Assembly (NCBI GenBank): GCA_004843345.1
Contig: CP039460.1
Location: forward strand, 186,001-250,000
DNA: 64,000 bases
From: Acetobacteraceae bacterium
GTDB lineage: Bacteria > Pseudomonadota > Alphaproteobacteria > Acetobacterales > Acetobacteraceae
Direction: 5' to 3'
Position numbers and translations under genes: made by a program. The notes below the pieces were generated by a model that was not told the origin of the DNA, ran no database searches, and saw only the letters and a program-made list of their open reading frames with translations. Positions 49,113-58,273 of this stretch are shown here, one piece after another. How positions within the stretch are numbered: the stretch's first letter is position 1; every line of letters begins with the position of its first letter.

Positions 49113-51719
49113 TCAATCTCCTATCAATTTCAAAGGACGCTTTGGCGGGAAATGATCTTTTTGAGAAAATTCTAAGTCTTCCAAAACAACCTCGCCCTGC
49201 ATCTCAAAAACTTGGCGAAGCTGCATAAAAATCATACGCAATTTTTGCTGTTTTTCAGATCGTGTACTTTTAGAAGATAAAATAATCTGCCTTAATTCAG
49301 GCTTTTTATCTAAAAGGGGGCACTTCCCTTCCTCCACTAAAATAATCCCTTCGATAAGAGGATTTTTTTCAATAGCGTCCAAAAGAGGCAAAGAGAGTTC
49401 TGAGAGGTCTTTTTCAAAACGTAAATCCACAACACACGGGCTGAGAAGAGAAGATTCTGTCTGATAATTTTGCCAACCTGTTAGAAACTTTTGCAACGAC
49501 TCTAAGCCAACAATCCACGTTAAATCTGACTTTTCCAATCTTTCAAAAAGCGAATTCTGCCAATTTTGAGAGGCTTCCTCCCAATCTATTTTTGTTCCAA
49601 AAGAGCATAAACGTTTGAAAAAATCAGCCTCATTTTTATCAAAAGCCAACAAATTCAATTCAAAACCTAGATTGGAAAAAAACTGCACTTCCTCAAGCAA
49701 AATTTTATCGCCTTCTGAAGAAGAATTATCTGGAAGTTTTGGCAAAACAAAAGAGAGTTTTTCAGGCCTTTCTGCGAGAAGCAGATCCGCAAAATTCTTT
49801 CGCCGCCAACGTGCTAAAGACATTTCTCCTTTTGAAAAGGAAAGTTTTTCACTTACAACCGCATAAAAGGTAGGTGAAAAGCGAATTTTTTTCCCACTTT
49901 CCCTTAAACTTAATGCAACCGTCTCAAAATCTGAAAAACTAGTCCAAATCAATCTCTCTTTAACTTGTTGCGCTTCCTGTATTTTTTTCCAAATTTCTCG
50001 AACCGAAGAAACCTGAAACAAGAAAATACCAGAAGGCGGAACATCTATTTCTTTCTCACCCTCAAAGAAAGAATACTTTTCTTGCTCAGAAACCTCTCGA
50101 AAAGAATTTAAAGTGCCATCATAAGAAAGACTTCCACCGTGATTTTCCTTCAATCCCTGTATCACCCTAGCACCAAATGCAGCTGCATCGCCTTTCTCTA
50201 AAACAGCAAGCATTCTCGAAAGATTTATACCCTCTAAACGAACGCCTGCCGCCATCCAAAGCGTATTTTCAGCGCGCAATGTTTGAAGAGCAGTTTTCCA
50301 AAAAGCCAACACATCTTCTAATTTCAATAAATGGCAAAAACGATATTCTCCTTTAACAAGTCTTTCGACAGTGCGCTGCTCCTCCAGATTTCCAGAACTT
50401 ACAATAAGAAGTTCTGTCCCTTGTTTTAAAATGGGTGCGAGACTTTCAATAGAACTGATAAGAGCAGTGTAATCTCCATGGGAAAACAAAACAACACTCA
50501 AATAAGGCTTTGCTGTAAAGAAATCCTCGTCCCAGCTTTCTGAAAAAACTTGCAAAGGAGAACGGCTTAACACCGAAAAAAGTGCCTCTTGCCGTGCCTG
50601 AGAGAGGCGCATTATTTGCCCAAAATCCTTTAAAGTCTCCTTGGACTGCGTTTCTTTCTCCTCAGCTGGCGCATACAACGTTTTTAAATCTTTTCCTAAT
50701 TCATGATAAGCAACATAAAGAGAAAATAAATCATCTGCGCCAAGCCGTTTCATTTCCGCTTCGACTTCTGGCGTTTTCTGAAGAAAATGGAAAATATTTC
50801 TTGGATAAAAATTTTTATCCGTTAGAAAAGTACGCCCCTCTTCCTGACCGCATCTTAGAAAATGATCATATCCATTTCTGAAATTCCCCGCCTCTATCGC
50901 TTCTCGAACGTCTGGGTGATGCCTAAGATATTCTGTTTCTGAAAAATATTTACACGGATCAAACGCCAAAGGTGTTTTATTCGTTAGATAATGATGTAAC
51001 GGAGACGAAAATTTCTTTTTTGCAATTTCCTCTGCGACCTCTGGATATTTTTCCAAATAATATACTGGGTCAAAATGCCAAGAAGTCCTAAGCGTTGTGA
51101 TTTGTAACTCAAAACAACTCAGGAAAAACTGCCAAGCACCCATTCCTTCTGGAAGTTCTCTTTTGGGAGAAAGTTTTTCTAGTTCTTCTAAAAAAAGCTT
51201 TGGAACAAAAAAACGGTGTGGACGCTTTTTTTCTAAATCCCCCTTCAGAACAAAATGGTCATAATAATTTAGAAAAAGTTCAGGCTCTGTTCTAATCCGT
51301 CGAATAAACTGCCCGACGTCAAAGCAAAAACGTTTTTCTGAAAGTTCTGGATTAAAAAAGAAATATTCTTTTTCAGAAAAGAGCCAATGAGGCGCATGTC
51401 CTGAAAGCCCATTTTTTAAATAGAGTTCAATAACTTCCTCTAGAGAAGATGGACGCCTTTCCAATGAACAATTTTCAACATAAAAGGCTGGATCAAAAAA
51501 AGCATTCGGCGACTGCTTCGTTTCCCAGCCTTTTTTTTGCCAAAACAAACGATCCCGCCCTCTTTTTTGGGGAATTGTTCTTCCATAACGCTCCCGCCGC
51601 CAGATAAAGTCAAGCAATCCCCACTTTGGAGGCTGCTCTCTCGCTTTGATAAAACTTGAAAATTCGAGCTTTGAAAGTTCAGGAAGAATTTCAGAATTTG
51701 GTAAAGGCCTCTCTGTCAT
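49113..51719 (-). CDS. Large protein with Y-P-D-V-type repeats and a glycosyltransferase-like domain
   Basis: 868 residues. The first 320 residues carry several copies of a repeat of the form F-D-P-x-Y-Y-L-x-x-Y-P-E-V followed by H-Y-L or H-F-L, best seen in H-F-D-P-V-Y-Y-L-E-K-Y-P-E-V, S-E-T-E-Y-L-R-H-H-P-D-V and R-C-G-Q-E-E-G-R. Such repeats accompany glycosyltransferases. Residues about 400-520 start with L-S-V-V-L-F-S-H-G-D-Y, which resembles a family 2 glycosyltransferase start, but D-x-D is not clear. The rest is unassigned. No signal peptide. Probably cytoplasmic; substrate unknown. Confidence 0.6.
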   Translation of the reverse strand: MTERPLPNSEILPELSKLEFSSFIKAREQPPKWGLLDFIWRRERYGRTIPQKRGRDRLFWQKKGWETKQSPNAFFDPAFYVENCSLERRPSSLEEVIELYLKNGLSGHAPHWLFSEKEYFFFNPELSEKRFCFDVGQFIRRIRTEPELFLNYYDHFVLKGDLEKKRPHRFFVPKLFLEELEKLSPKRELPEGMGAWQFFLSCFELQITTLRTSWHFDPVYYLEKYPEVAEEIAKKKFSSPLHHYLTNKTPLAFDPCKYFSETEYLRHHPDVREAIEAGNFRNGYDHFLRCGQEEGRTFLTDKNFYPRNIFHFLQKTPEVEAEMKRLGADDLFSLYVAYHELGKDLKTLYAPAEEKETQSKETLKDFGQIMRLSQARQEALFSVLSRSPLQVFSESWDEDFFTAKPYLSVVLFSHGDYTALISSIESLAPILKQGTELLIVSSGNLEEQRTVERLVKGEYRFCHLLKLEDVLAFWKTALQTLRAENTLWMAAGVRLEGINLSRMLAVLEKGDAAAFGARVIQGLKENHGGSLSYDGTLNSFREVSEQEKYSFFEGEKEIDVPPSGIFLFQVSSVREIWKKIQEAQQVKERLIWTSFSDFETVALSLRESGKKIRFSPTFYAVVSEKLSFSKGEMSLARWRRKNFADLLLAERPEKLSFVLPKLPDNSSSEGDKILLEEVQFFSNLGFELNLLAFDKNEADFFKRLCSFGTKIDWEEASQNWQNSLFERLEKSDLTWIVGLESLQKFLTGWQNYQTESSLLSPCVVDLRFEKDLSELSLPLLDAIEKNPLIEGIILVEEGKCPLLDKKPELRQIILSSKSTRSEKQQKLRMIFMQLRQVFEMQGEVVLEDLEFSQKDHFPPKRPLKLIGD

Positions 51720-51875
51720 TTTTCCTCATTTTTAACCGAGATTTACGTTCATTACGTTTAAAATAGCCTCATGAAAAAAGCTTGTGATAAAGATATACTC
51801 AAAAAGCATTGAGCGCTATAAATATGAAACGAATAGAGGGATTACTCCCCTGAATTCAAAAGATTAAATCATTTT

Positions 51876-52649
51876 ATGAAAAGCCTAATGACGACCTCAA
51901 CTTCTATTCCTGAAAAAATCCTGCATCGCCTCCCTGACCGTACAGGACTCATTGTCGCACTGGACATGCCTTCCTTAGCGCAGGCTGAGACGATTGCAAA
52001 TGCTGTCCGTCCTCATGCTGACATGCTTAAAACAGGAATGGAATATTGCTATGCGACAGGTCTTGAGAAAATAAAAGAAATAGAACGCATCCTTCCTATT
52101 TTTATCGATCTCAAGCTCTACGATATTCCTGCAACGGTCAAAAAAGGCATGAAATCCCTTATGCGCTATCACCCTTCCATGGTGACAATCCATGCTTCTG
52201 GAGGTGCAGAGATGATTAGAGCAGCCAAAGAAGGGCTGCAAGAAAGTGCTAAGGAAAACCATGTTCCAGCCCCACTCCTGCTGGCTGTAACGGTTTTAAC
52301 AAGTTTTTCTTCAGAAGCACTCGAAAAGACAGGTATTCCACGATCGCCTCTAGATCAGGCGCTTCTTTTAGGAAAATCTGCCATTGAATCAGGTGCTGAC
52401 GGGCTTGTTTGCTCTGGACATGAACTTAAGCATCTTCGTCAAGAACTCGGAGAAAGGCATGTTTTAGTAACACCTGGTATTCGTCCAAAAGGCAATGAGA
52501 CACATGATCAAAAAAGAGTAATGACACCGACAGAAGCTGCGCATGCTGGTGCGGATTGGATTGTCGTTGGACGTCCTATCACACAAGCAAGCAATCCAGC
52601 TGAAGCTGCAAAAAACATTCAAGAAGAGCTTTCAAATGCCTCAAAATAA
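51876..52649 (+). CDS. pyrF: Orotidine 5'-phosphate decarboxylase
   Basis: 257 residues. It has A-L-D-M-P at the first strand, the catalytic F-I-D-L-K-L-Y-D-I-P-A-T-V, and V-T-P-G-I-R and V-V-G-R-P-I-T. It makes UMP, the last step of pyrimidine synthesis. Length is normal for the family plus about 15 N-terminal residues. Two nearby ATG codons (residues 1 and 5) are possible starts and neither has a clear Shine-Dalgarno sequence. Promoter expected in 51720-51875. Confidence 0.95.
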   Translation: MKSLMTTSTSIPEKILHRLPDRTGLIVALDMPSLAQAETIANAVRPHADMLKTGMEYCYATGLEKIKEIERILPIFIDLKLYDIPATVKKGMKSLMRYHPSMVTIHASGGAEMIRAAKEGLQESAKENHVPAPLLLAVTVLTSFSSEALEKTGIPRSPLDQALLLGKSAIESGADGLVCSGHELKHLRQELGERHVLVTPGIRPKGNETHDQKRVMTPTEAAHAGADWIVVGRPITQASNPAEAAKNIQEELSNASK

Positions 52650-52714
52650 AAGTTGCATTTCTTTTTCAATATTTTTTAAATGAGCCATAATTTTTACGAA
52701 GTGGGCAACCTAGC

Positions 52715-53227
52715 ATGACGGAAACAGATTCATCTTCCACGAGCAATGAAAAAACAACTAAACCCTCTACGCTTGATAAAATTTCCAATGCTTTATCTGA
52801 AGCTGAGCGTACGATTTCTGGCGCCTCTTTCTTAAAAACACCTTCTGAACCAGAAAAAGATAAAAAAGAAAACAATGAGCAAAGAACACCTCTCTCCCCT
52901 GAAGAAGAAGAAAAGAAAACAGAAGAAGAGCTAAAGGCTGAAAAAGCTGAGGAAGACAGAAAAAAAATTGAAGCAGAGCAAAAAATAGCTAAAGAGAAAG
53001 CTGAAGCTGAAGCTCGAAAAGAACTTACCATGGCTCAACTTTTGGCAAAAAATCCCAAAACTGAAAAAGAAATGGGAGAAGAGCTGGAAATGCTCACAGC
53101 CAGTAAAAACTTGACACCTGCAGAAGTGAGTAAAGTTTTACAATGGCTGATTAAACAAGAAATTGTACAATCAGAGCGAATTAAAAATCTGCAAAAAGCA
53201 GTCGAAAAACTCTCTCCAAAAACCTGA
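52715..53227 (+). CDS. Charged coiled-coil protein, unknown function
   Basis: 170 residues. The first 60 are Ser/Thr/Glu-rich and look disordered, residues 65-105 are an almost pure Glu/Lys/Ala coiled coil (E-E-L-K-A-E-K-A-E-E-D), and the end is helical with T-A-S-K-N-L-T-P-A-E-V-S-K-V-L-Q-W-L-I-K-Q-E. No signal peptide or membrane segment. No recognised family. It follows pyrF and ends with a terminator. Confidence 0.65.
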   Translation: MTETDSSSTSNEKTTKPSTLDKISNALSEAERTISGASFLKTPSEPEKDKKENNEQRTPLSPEEEEKKTEEELKAEKAEEDRKKIEAEQKIAKEKAEAEARKELTMAQLLAKNPKTEKEMGEELEMLTASKNLTPAEVSKVLQWLIKQEIVQSERIKNLQKAVEKLSPKT

Positions 53228-53251
53228 ATTTTATAAAATTTTATTAAAGAG

Positions 53252-53286
53252 AAAGGATAGTTACATATTTGTAGCTATCCTTTTTT
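53252..53286 (+). terminator. Rho-independent terminator
   Basis: AAAGGATAGTTAC (53252-53264) pairs with GTAGCTATCCTTT (53271-53283) with one mismatch, followed by TTTTTT. Confidence 0.9.
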
Positions 53287-53444
53287 ATATCCATAGAGCT
53301 AAATTCTAAGCTTCTATGAAAAAGATTTCTCAAGTAAGGTTTAAGACTCGCCAAGTGCGAATACACATCATATTCAAACTTAAGAATAGCGCATGTGAAA
53401 TCGGAATAACCTTTTCATCTACTCTCTATTAAATGGGACTAATC

Positions 53445-53678
53445 ATGAAGAAATTCAAACTTCGCAATCTCCCTCCCTTAGCTGGCATCGCTTGCCTTTT
53501 GGGCGTTGGTTTTCTTACTGGCTGCAGCGGTAATGAAAATGAACAGGAAGGTATTTCCCGTATGATGGGAAGTGGCAATCAAGATCAACCCGATGCAGAC
53601 ACAGCGCAGGGAGCCAAAATGCAATATGATCAAGAGCAACGCCTAAAACAACAGCAAGCAGATCAACCCGCTTCCTAA
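53445..53678 (+). CDS. Small predicted lipoprotein
   Basis: 77 residues from ATG 53445 (an ATG at 53433 is an alternative). It has a basic start, a hydrophobic core and the lipobox F-L-T-G-C near residue 27. The remaining 50 residues are polar (Q, D, N, E-rich) and lack a fold. Such short lipoproteins are often lineage-specific. The intergenic sequence upstream holds no convincing gene. Terminator follows. Confidence 0.65.
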   Translation: MKKFKLRNLPPLAGIACLLGVGFLTGCSGNENEQEGISRMMGSGNQDQPDADTAQGAKMQYDQEQRLKQQQADQPAS

Positions 53679-53705
53679 TAATACACCATACAGTAAATCC
53701 ATAAT

Positions 53706-53740
53706 AAAACGGCACTGTAATCTATTTACAGTGCCGTTTT
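53706..53740. terminator. Bidirectional rho-independent terminator
   Basis: AAAACGGCACTGTAA (53706-53720) pairs with TTACAGTGCCGTTTT (53726-53740) over a five-base loop. It lies between convergent small lipoprotein and proP genes. Confidence 0.9.
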
Positions 53741-53748
53741 ATTCATCG

Positions 53749-55269
53749 CTAATTGATATGCGGATGCTGATCTATGAGCTGCTGCCGCTCGATTTGCTTT
53801 TTATTCAGCTCCTCTTCCAAAGAGTGGATAATACCATCAATACTCTCAATTTTTTGTTCTAAAGTCTGCTGATGCTCTTCTAAAAGCTCTTTGGCTTCTT
53901 GAATATCTGAAGCCGCTGGAACGGCACCACGCAAAGGTCTGTTAGCAGTCTCCCTCATAAAGAAAGTCGTGATAAACCCAATTGTCCCCATTCCCATTAA
54001 ATAATAAGCTGGCATCATTAAATTGCCTGTCATTTGAACCAGCCAAGCCAAAATTGTTGGTGTCAGACCTGCGATAAGAACCGAAATATTAAAAGAAATT
54101 GCCAGCGCGCTATAACGCACCTCTGTTGGAAATAGAGCAGGCAAAATAGATGCCATCACCCCAAGGAAGCAATTTAGAATAATCGCTAAAATAAACAGCC
54201 CCAAAAAAAGCGCAGCAGGGACATGAGAGCCAATCAAATGAAAGGCAATGAGAGAAAGGAAAATAGCGCCTAAACTCCCTGCAAACACAAAAGGACGTCT
54301 GCCGATTTTATCGCTGAATAAGCCGATGAGAGGTTGAACAAAAAGCATACCAACCATCACAACAACAATAATCAAAACCCCTTTGCTGCTGCTGTAATGA
54401 AGATTATGCTCCATATAGCTAGGTAAATAGGTCAGCAAAATATAATACGTCACATTGCAGACAATGACCAAACCGACAGCACTCAATAGGCTTCGCCAGT
54501 ATTTTACCGCAATTTTTTTCAATGGAACACGAGGACGATCTGCTAGTCCTTCACGATCTTCTTTCTCGATTGTTTCAATATGCTGCTGAAAAATTGGGGT
54601 CTCTTCCAGAGCATTTCTTAAATAAATTCCAATAAATCCCAAGGGTAATGCAAGAAAGAAAGGAATCCGCCATCCCCACTCTGACAAAGCTTGCTGGCCA
54701 ATTAGACCTGTTAAAAGCTCAACGACACCAGCCCCCAGCACAAACCCTAAAATTGAACCGAAATCAAGGAAGCTTCCCATAAAGCCCCTTTTACGGTCTG
54801 GAGAATATTCTGCAATAAAAATAGAAGCCCCTGTATATTCTCCGCCAACAGAAAATCCCTGCACCATTTTACACAGAAGAAGAGCAAGAGGTGCAAAAAT
54901 TCCAATTGTTGCATAGGAAGGAATTAAACCAATGCAGAAAGTACTGAAGGTCATCAAAATAACAGTCAGCGCCAAAATTTTCTGACGTCCGTATTTATCC
55001 CCTAGAACGCCAAAAAACATTCCCCCCATAGGACGAATTAAAAAAGGCACAGAAAAAGTTGCCAACGTCGCAATCAGCTGAACGCTCGGTGTTACTGCGG
55101 GGAAAAAAACAGCTCCCAAAACAGTCACAAGGTAACCATAAACACCGAAATCAAACCACTCCAGAGCATTGCCAAGGGCCGCTGCTGTAATCGCTTTATG
55201 GAGTTTTTTATCATCAATAATTGTGACATCACTCAATTTTAAAGGAGAAAGTTTTCTAGTTACCTTCAT
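53749..55269 (-). CDS. proP: ProP-type MFS osmolyte/proton symporter
   Basis: 506 residues, close to the 500 of E. coli ProP, with twelve membrane segments. The start (L-S-D-V-T-I-I-D-D-K-K-L-H-K-A-I-T-A-A), the signature G-D-K-Y-G-R-Q-K-I-L and F-S-V-G-G-E-Y-T-G-A-S-I-F are present. The C-terminal 50 residues form the coiled coil (E-E-H-Q-Q-T-L-E-Q-K-I) known in ProP to tune the osmotic threshold. It imports proline and betaine under osmotic stress. Substrate choice is inferred from overall similarity. Confidence 0.9.
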   Translation of the reverse strand: MKVTRKLSPLKLSDVTIIDDKKLHKAITAAALGNALEWFDFGVYGYLVTVLGAVFFPAVTPSVQLIATLATFSVPFLIRPMGGMFFGVLGDKYGRQKILALTVILMTFSTFCIGLIPSYATIGIFAPLALLLCKMVQGFSVGGEYTGASIFIAEYSPDRKRGFMGSFLDFGSILGFVLGAGVVELLTGLIGQQALSEWGWRIPFFLALPLGFIGIYLRNALEETPIFQQHIETIEKEDREGLADRPRVPLKKIAVKYWRSLLSAVGLVIVCNVTYYILLTYLPSYMEHNLHYSSSKGVLIIVVVMVGMLFVQPLIGLFSDKIGRRPFVFAGSLGAIFLSLIAFHLIGSHVPAALFLGLFILAIILNCFLGVMASILPALFPTEVRYSALAISFNISVLIAGLTPTILAWLVQMTGNLMMPAYYLMGMGTIGFITTFFMRETANRPLRGAVPAASDIQEAKELLEEHQQTLEQKIESIDGIIHSLEEELNKKQIERQQLIDQHPHIN

Positions 55270-55392
55270 AATTCCTTGCTCTTTAATTTACAAAAAATCT
55301 TAAGAAACCTGCGAGCTATCAATTTTCAAATGACAAAAGCTTCTTTAACTTTAGACTATAAGGCCTCTTAATTTTTCAAAATATTCAATTAA

Positions 55393-56262
55393 CTAATGCC
55401 CTAATGAAGAAGATTCTAAATCCTCTTCATCACAGCGTATAAAACGGTGCTGCTTTTGAAGGGAATAATCCGCCTCCCAGCACCAGCCTCTTTCCTGAAG
55501 CTCTGTTCCTGCGGCACTCAAAAGAATTGATCCTGCAACATTATTTGTTGGATCAAATCTTGAACGCGCTTCTAATGACCACGCAAAAAGCTCTTTTAAA
55601 GGCATTTTTGCTAATTTCTGCATAACTTCCTTTGGCGGTGCCGTCGTAAAGAGAACACATCTTGCCGCCGTTCTGCCATCTTTTTCACATTGCGCTAGAA
55701 CTTCCTGATTCATTTCCTTATTGAGCTTTAGAAAGTCCTGCTTTTGCCCGTACGTTAAGCGTTGCGCCATTGGGTCATAATCAACCTTAGCAGATTTTTC
55801 AGCAAGATGCTCTTCTGTTTCTTTTTCTTTCTCTTGTTTTAGACGAAGCTTCCGCAATTTTTCCATTCCAGAATCTCCTTTTAAGGCAACCTCTGCAACA
55901 CCAAAAGCGGAATAAACCCCTAACCCATATCCATCTGACAAGGCCTTTTTTTCTAATTCTGGGTTATTTTCATTCTCTTCTTCGGATTCACTCTCTTCTT
56001 CCTCAACTGGAAGCTTTTCCTTCCCTGGTGCTATTCCAGCTTCCTCAGCTGCAGCCTGCTCATTAAAACCTTCTTGACCTGTTGTCGTATGCTCTCCGTA
56101 GGTTTTTTCAAACGTTTCCTTTGCCTCATCTACACCAAACTTTCCAGCCTCATCCCATCCTGATGTTGCAAGTGTTTCGGCACACAGCCTCGCTGATGGC
56201 CACGACGCAAAACATGTTCCCATCACAGTAAAATGTAAAAAAGATAAAAGCGTTTTTTTCAT
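55393..56262 (-). CDS. Exported acidic protein, unknown function
   Basis: 289 residues. A signal peptide (about 1-25) is followed by an acidic linker of Glu/Ser/Asn (residues about 85-105) and two blocks with Cys residues; the C-terminal half contains G-R-T-A-A-R-C-V-L-F-T-T-A and E-R-G-W-C-W-E-A-D-Y, with several Cys that could form disulfides. No family recognised. It lies 39 bases downstream of a lipoprotein gene in the same direction, so the two are probably transcribed together. Confidence 0.65.
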   Translation of the reverse strand: MKKTLLSFLHFTVMGTCFASWPSARLCAETLATSGWDEAGKFGVDEAKETFEKTYGEHTTTGQEGFNEQAAAEEAGIAPGKEKLPVEEEESESEEENENNPELEKKALSDGYGLGVYSAFGVAEVALKGDSGMEKLRKLRLKQEKEKETEEHLAEKSAKVDYDPMAQRLTYGQKQDFLKLNKEMNQEVLAQCEKDGRTAARCVLFTTAPPKEVMQKLAKMPLKELFAWSLEARSRFDPTNNVAGSILLSAAGTELQERGWCWEADYSLQKQHRFIRCDEEDLESSSLGH

Positions 56263-56301
56263 AAAACCTATGTAATCCTAAGGAAGGAATGGTCACAAAG
56301 C

Positions 56302-57297
56302 TTAATAATAAGCCATCACCTCAAAATTCGCACCCAAACGCCGCAAACCACTGCTATTTTCATAAAATTTCGATTTTTCACCAAAGACCAGCATCGTTCG
56401 ATAGAATTGCAGATTGACATCCCCATGCAAGAAAACAGGAGAGGTCTCTGGACGCATAAATTTCTTAGGCACTAAAACCGCCGATTTTGGATTGATTTCC
56501 TTTAACACCATATCCCAGCGATCTGGCAAAACTTGTGGGAAGACATAACAATGCCCTTCTAAAGCAATCGGATCCTCTAAATTTTTTTCAACAAGAATAA
56601 CAGGGACACCATGACATTTCCGTAATGTTTCTTTACCCCATTCTTCCTCTTCATCTTCCCATTTCTTTTTTTCTGTCTCGTCCGAATATTTTGCCCTTGC
56701 CTCAGAAACGTCCAATCCTTTTTCAGCCATTAAACTAGCCGTCCCAATTGTTTTATCTGTATCTTGCCAATCAGAAGGATAAGCAAGATTCACCTCCCGC
56801 ACATCATCTGCGGCGACTTCTTTTGAATTCACAGCCCTTAACAGAATTTGAATTGCAGAAACATCAGGGGCATTTAAAACCTGCACTTCACGATCTGAAG
56901 AGGCACTTGCCCCCACAAAAGCAGATTGAGGCAAACCTAATTTTTCAACCCACATCTTAAGCTCCCGAGGACTGTGAATCCCCGCATCTGCAAATTGACG
57001 CATAAGATCTGGCGTATATCTATGATCACACCATTGATGAATTTGATCGTCCTTCAATCCGCCATCGCGCAAATCCATATAATCCGCAACGGCTAAATGA
57101 TGATCTTTATAATAACGATATTCATCGTAAGGGACACCTTGATCTTTCCATGCTGTTGCATCGGAATCACTCCCCTGTCCCTTTGCAAAAGCCACAATAT
57201 TATCTGAAAAATAGCTACGCAAAACATCATGAGGCGTACAGCCACTTAAGACAAAGCTCATTGCAAAAACAGAAAGAATTTTAAAAGGGCGTCTCAT
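56302..57297 (-). CDS. Large predicted lipoprotein, unknown function
   Basis: 331 residues from the ATG at 57297 (the frame is open 12 codons further). The lipobox is V-L-S-G-C near residue 19. The mature part has two pairs of potential disulfide Cys (Q-W-C-D-H-R-Y and L-R-K-C-H-G ... G-H-C-Y-V-F), an acidic coiled segment (K-K-W-E-D-E-E-E-E-W) and a C-terminal half probably beta-rich. Unknown family. It is followed by the acidic exported protein and preceded by an SDR gene. Confidence 0.65.
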   Translation of the reverse strand: MRRPFKILSVFAMSFVLSGCTPHDVLRSYFSDNIVAFAKGQGSDSDATAWKDQGVPYDEYRYYKDHHLAVADYMDLRDGGLKDDQIHQWCDHRYTPDLMRQFADAGIHSPRELKMWVEKLGLPQSAFVGASASSDREVQVLNAPDVSAIQILLRAVNSKEVAADDVREVNLAYPSDWQDTDKTIGTASLMAEKGLDVSEARAKYSDETEKKKWEDEEEEWGKETLRKCHGVPVILVEKNLEDPIALEGHCYVFPQVLPDRWDMVLKEINPKSAVLVPKKFMRPETSPVFLHGDVNLQFYRTMLVFGEKSKFYENSSGLRRLGANFEVMAYY

Positions 57298-57307
57298 AAA
57301 TTCTCTC

Positions 57308-58219
57308 TTATAAATTTTCAGGAAAAGAAACACCTGTCATTTTTTCAGCCTTTTTCCAAAGTTTCTCTCCATCCGTCCAACGTGCAGATTCTGGTTTTTT
57401 AACATGCCCACTTTTGCCTATCAGTAACCAACGTGGACCATAATAGCTTCCAGATAGAGCTTTTGGATCTGTTGCCGCTTCAATCAAAGGCACAGCGCCT
57501 TTATCTGGATTCATGGCTGGAATAAAATTATAAATCCAAGGACGTGTTGTTTTGTTTGTCCCCATATTGGGTCCCGTCAGCATTAAACGTGTCCTTGTGC
57601 ATCCAGGATGTGCCGCATTGGAAATTAAATTCCATCCACGTTCTGCTGAAATTTTTGCCAGTTGCTGCATCATTAACAAATCAGACAATTTTGATCGTGC
57701 ATAAGATAAAAATGGGAGATAAATCTTTTCTGATTGCAGATCAGACATTCCCAATAAAAACCCAATAATCGCAGCACAACTTGACATTGTGGTTACCCGC
57801 GGCGCTTTGGAAGATTGAAGCAAAAGCGGAACAAGATGATGCGTTAAAGCAAATGGACCTAAAAAGTTAGTTCCAAACTGTAGCTCAAAATTATTCTTTG
57901 TCACATAACGCTTTGGCGGACTCATCACGCCCGCATTATTGATAAGAACATCCAGCCCCTTCCCCTCTGACTTAAGACCTTCTGCAAAATTCTCAACTGT
58001 TTTCAAATCCGCCAAATCAATATATTTGACCTCGAGCTTCGCCTTTGGAAATTGCTGCAGAATTTCTTCCTTTGCAGCCTCTCCAAAAGCCTCATTGCGG
58101 ACTGCCATCACAATTTCCGCATTTGCTTCAGCCAAACGTCTTGTCATTTCTTTGCCTGTTCCACTATTAGCGCCCGTAATGACAAAGCGGCGACCAGTCT
58201 GATCTGGAATATGATACAT
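57308..58219 (-). CDS. Short-chain dehydrogenase/reductase
   Basis: 303 residues from the ATG at 58219, with AGGGG upstream; a GTG start lies four codons earlier. It reads F-V-I-T-G-A-N-S-G-T-G-K-E with the cofactor loop, N-N-A-G-V, the catalytic Ser near T-M-S-S-C-A-A and Y-A-R-S-K-L. It resembles retinol-dehydrogenase/WWOX-type and protochlorophyllide-like SDRs, with D-L-A-D-L preceding N-N-A-G. The substrate is unknown. It ends 10 bases before the lipoprotein start. Confidence 0.85.
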   Translation of the reverse strand: MYHIPDQTGRRFVITGANSGTGKEMTRRLAEANAEIVMAVRNEAFGEAAKEEILQQFPKAKLEVKYIDLADLKTVENFAEGLKSEGKGLDVLINNAGVMSPPKRYVTKNNFELQFGTNFLGPFALTHHLVPLLLQSSKAPRVTTMSSCAAIIGFLLGMSDLQSEKIYLPFLSYARSKLSDLLMMQQLAKISAERGWNLISNAAHPGCTRTRLMLTGPNMGTNKTTRPWIYNFIPAMNPDKGAVPLIEAATDPKALSGSYYGPRWLLIGKSGHVKKPESARWTDGEKLWKKAEKMTGVSFPENL

Positions 58220-58273
58220 TTTTAAATTCACCCCTAATGATTTCTCAACAACTTACCTTATTTAAGCACAAAC

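Noticed and set aside
51770-51815. A 13-codon open frame upstream of pyrF as a possible leader peptide
   Set aside because: No ribosome-binding site and no attenuator hairpin after it; too short to support.
53315-53431. A 38-codon plus-strand open frame starting ATG-AAA-AAG upstream of the small lipoprotein
   Set aside because: No Shine-Dalgarno sequence, no recognisable protein features and it ends just before the lipoprotein start; a chance frame is more likely.
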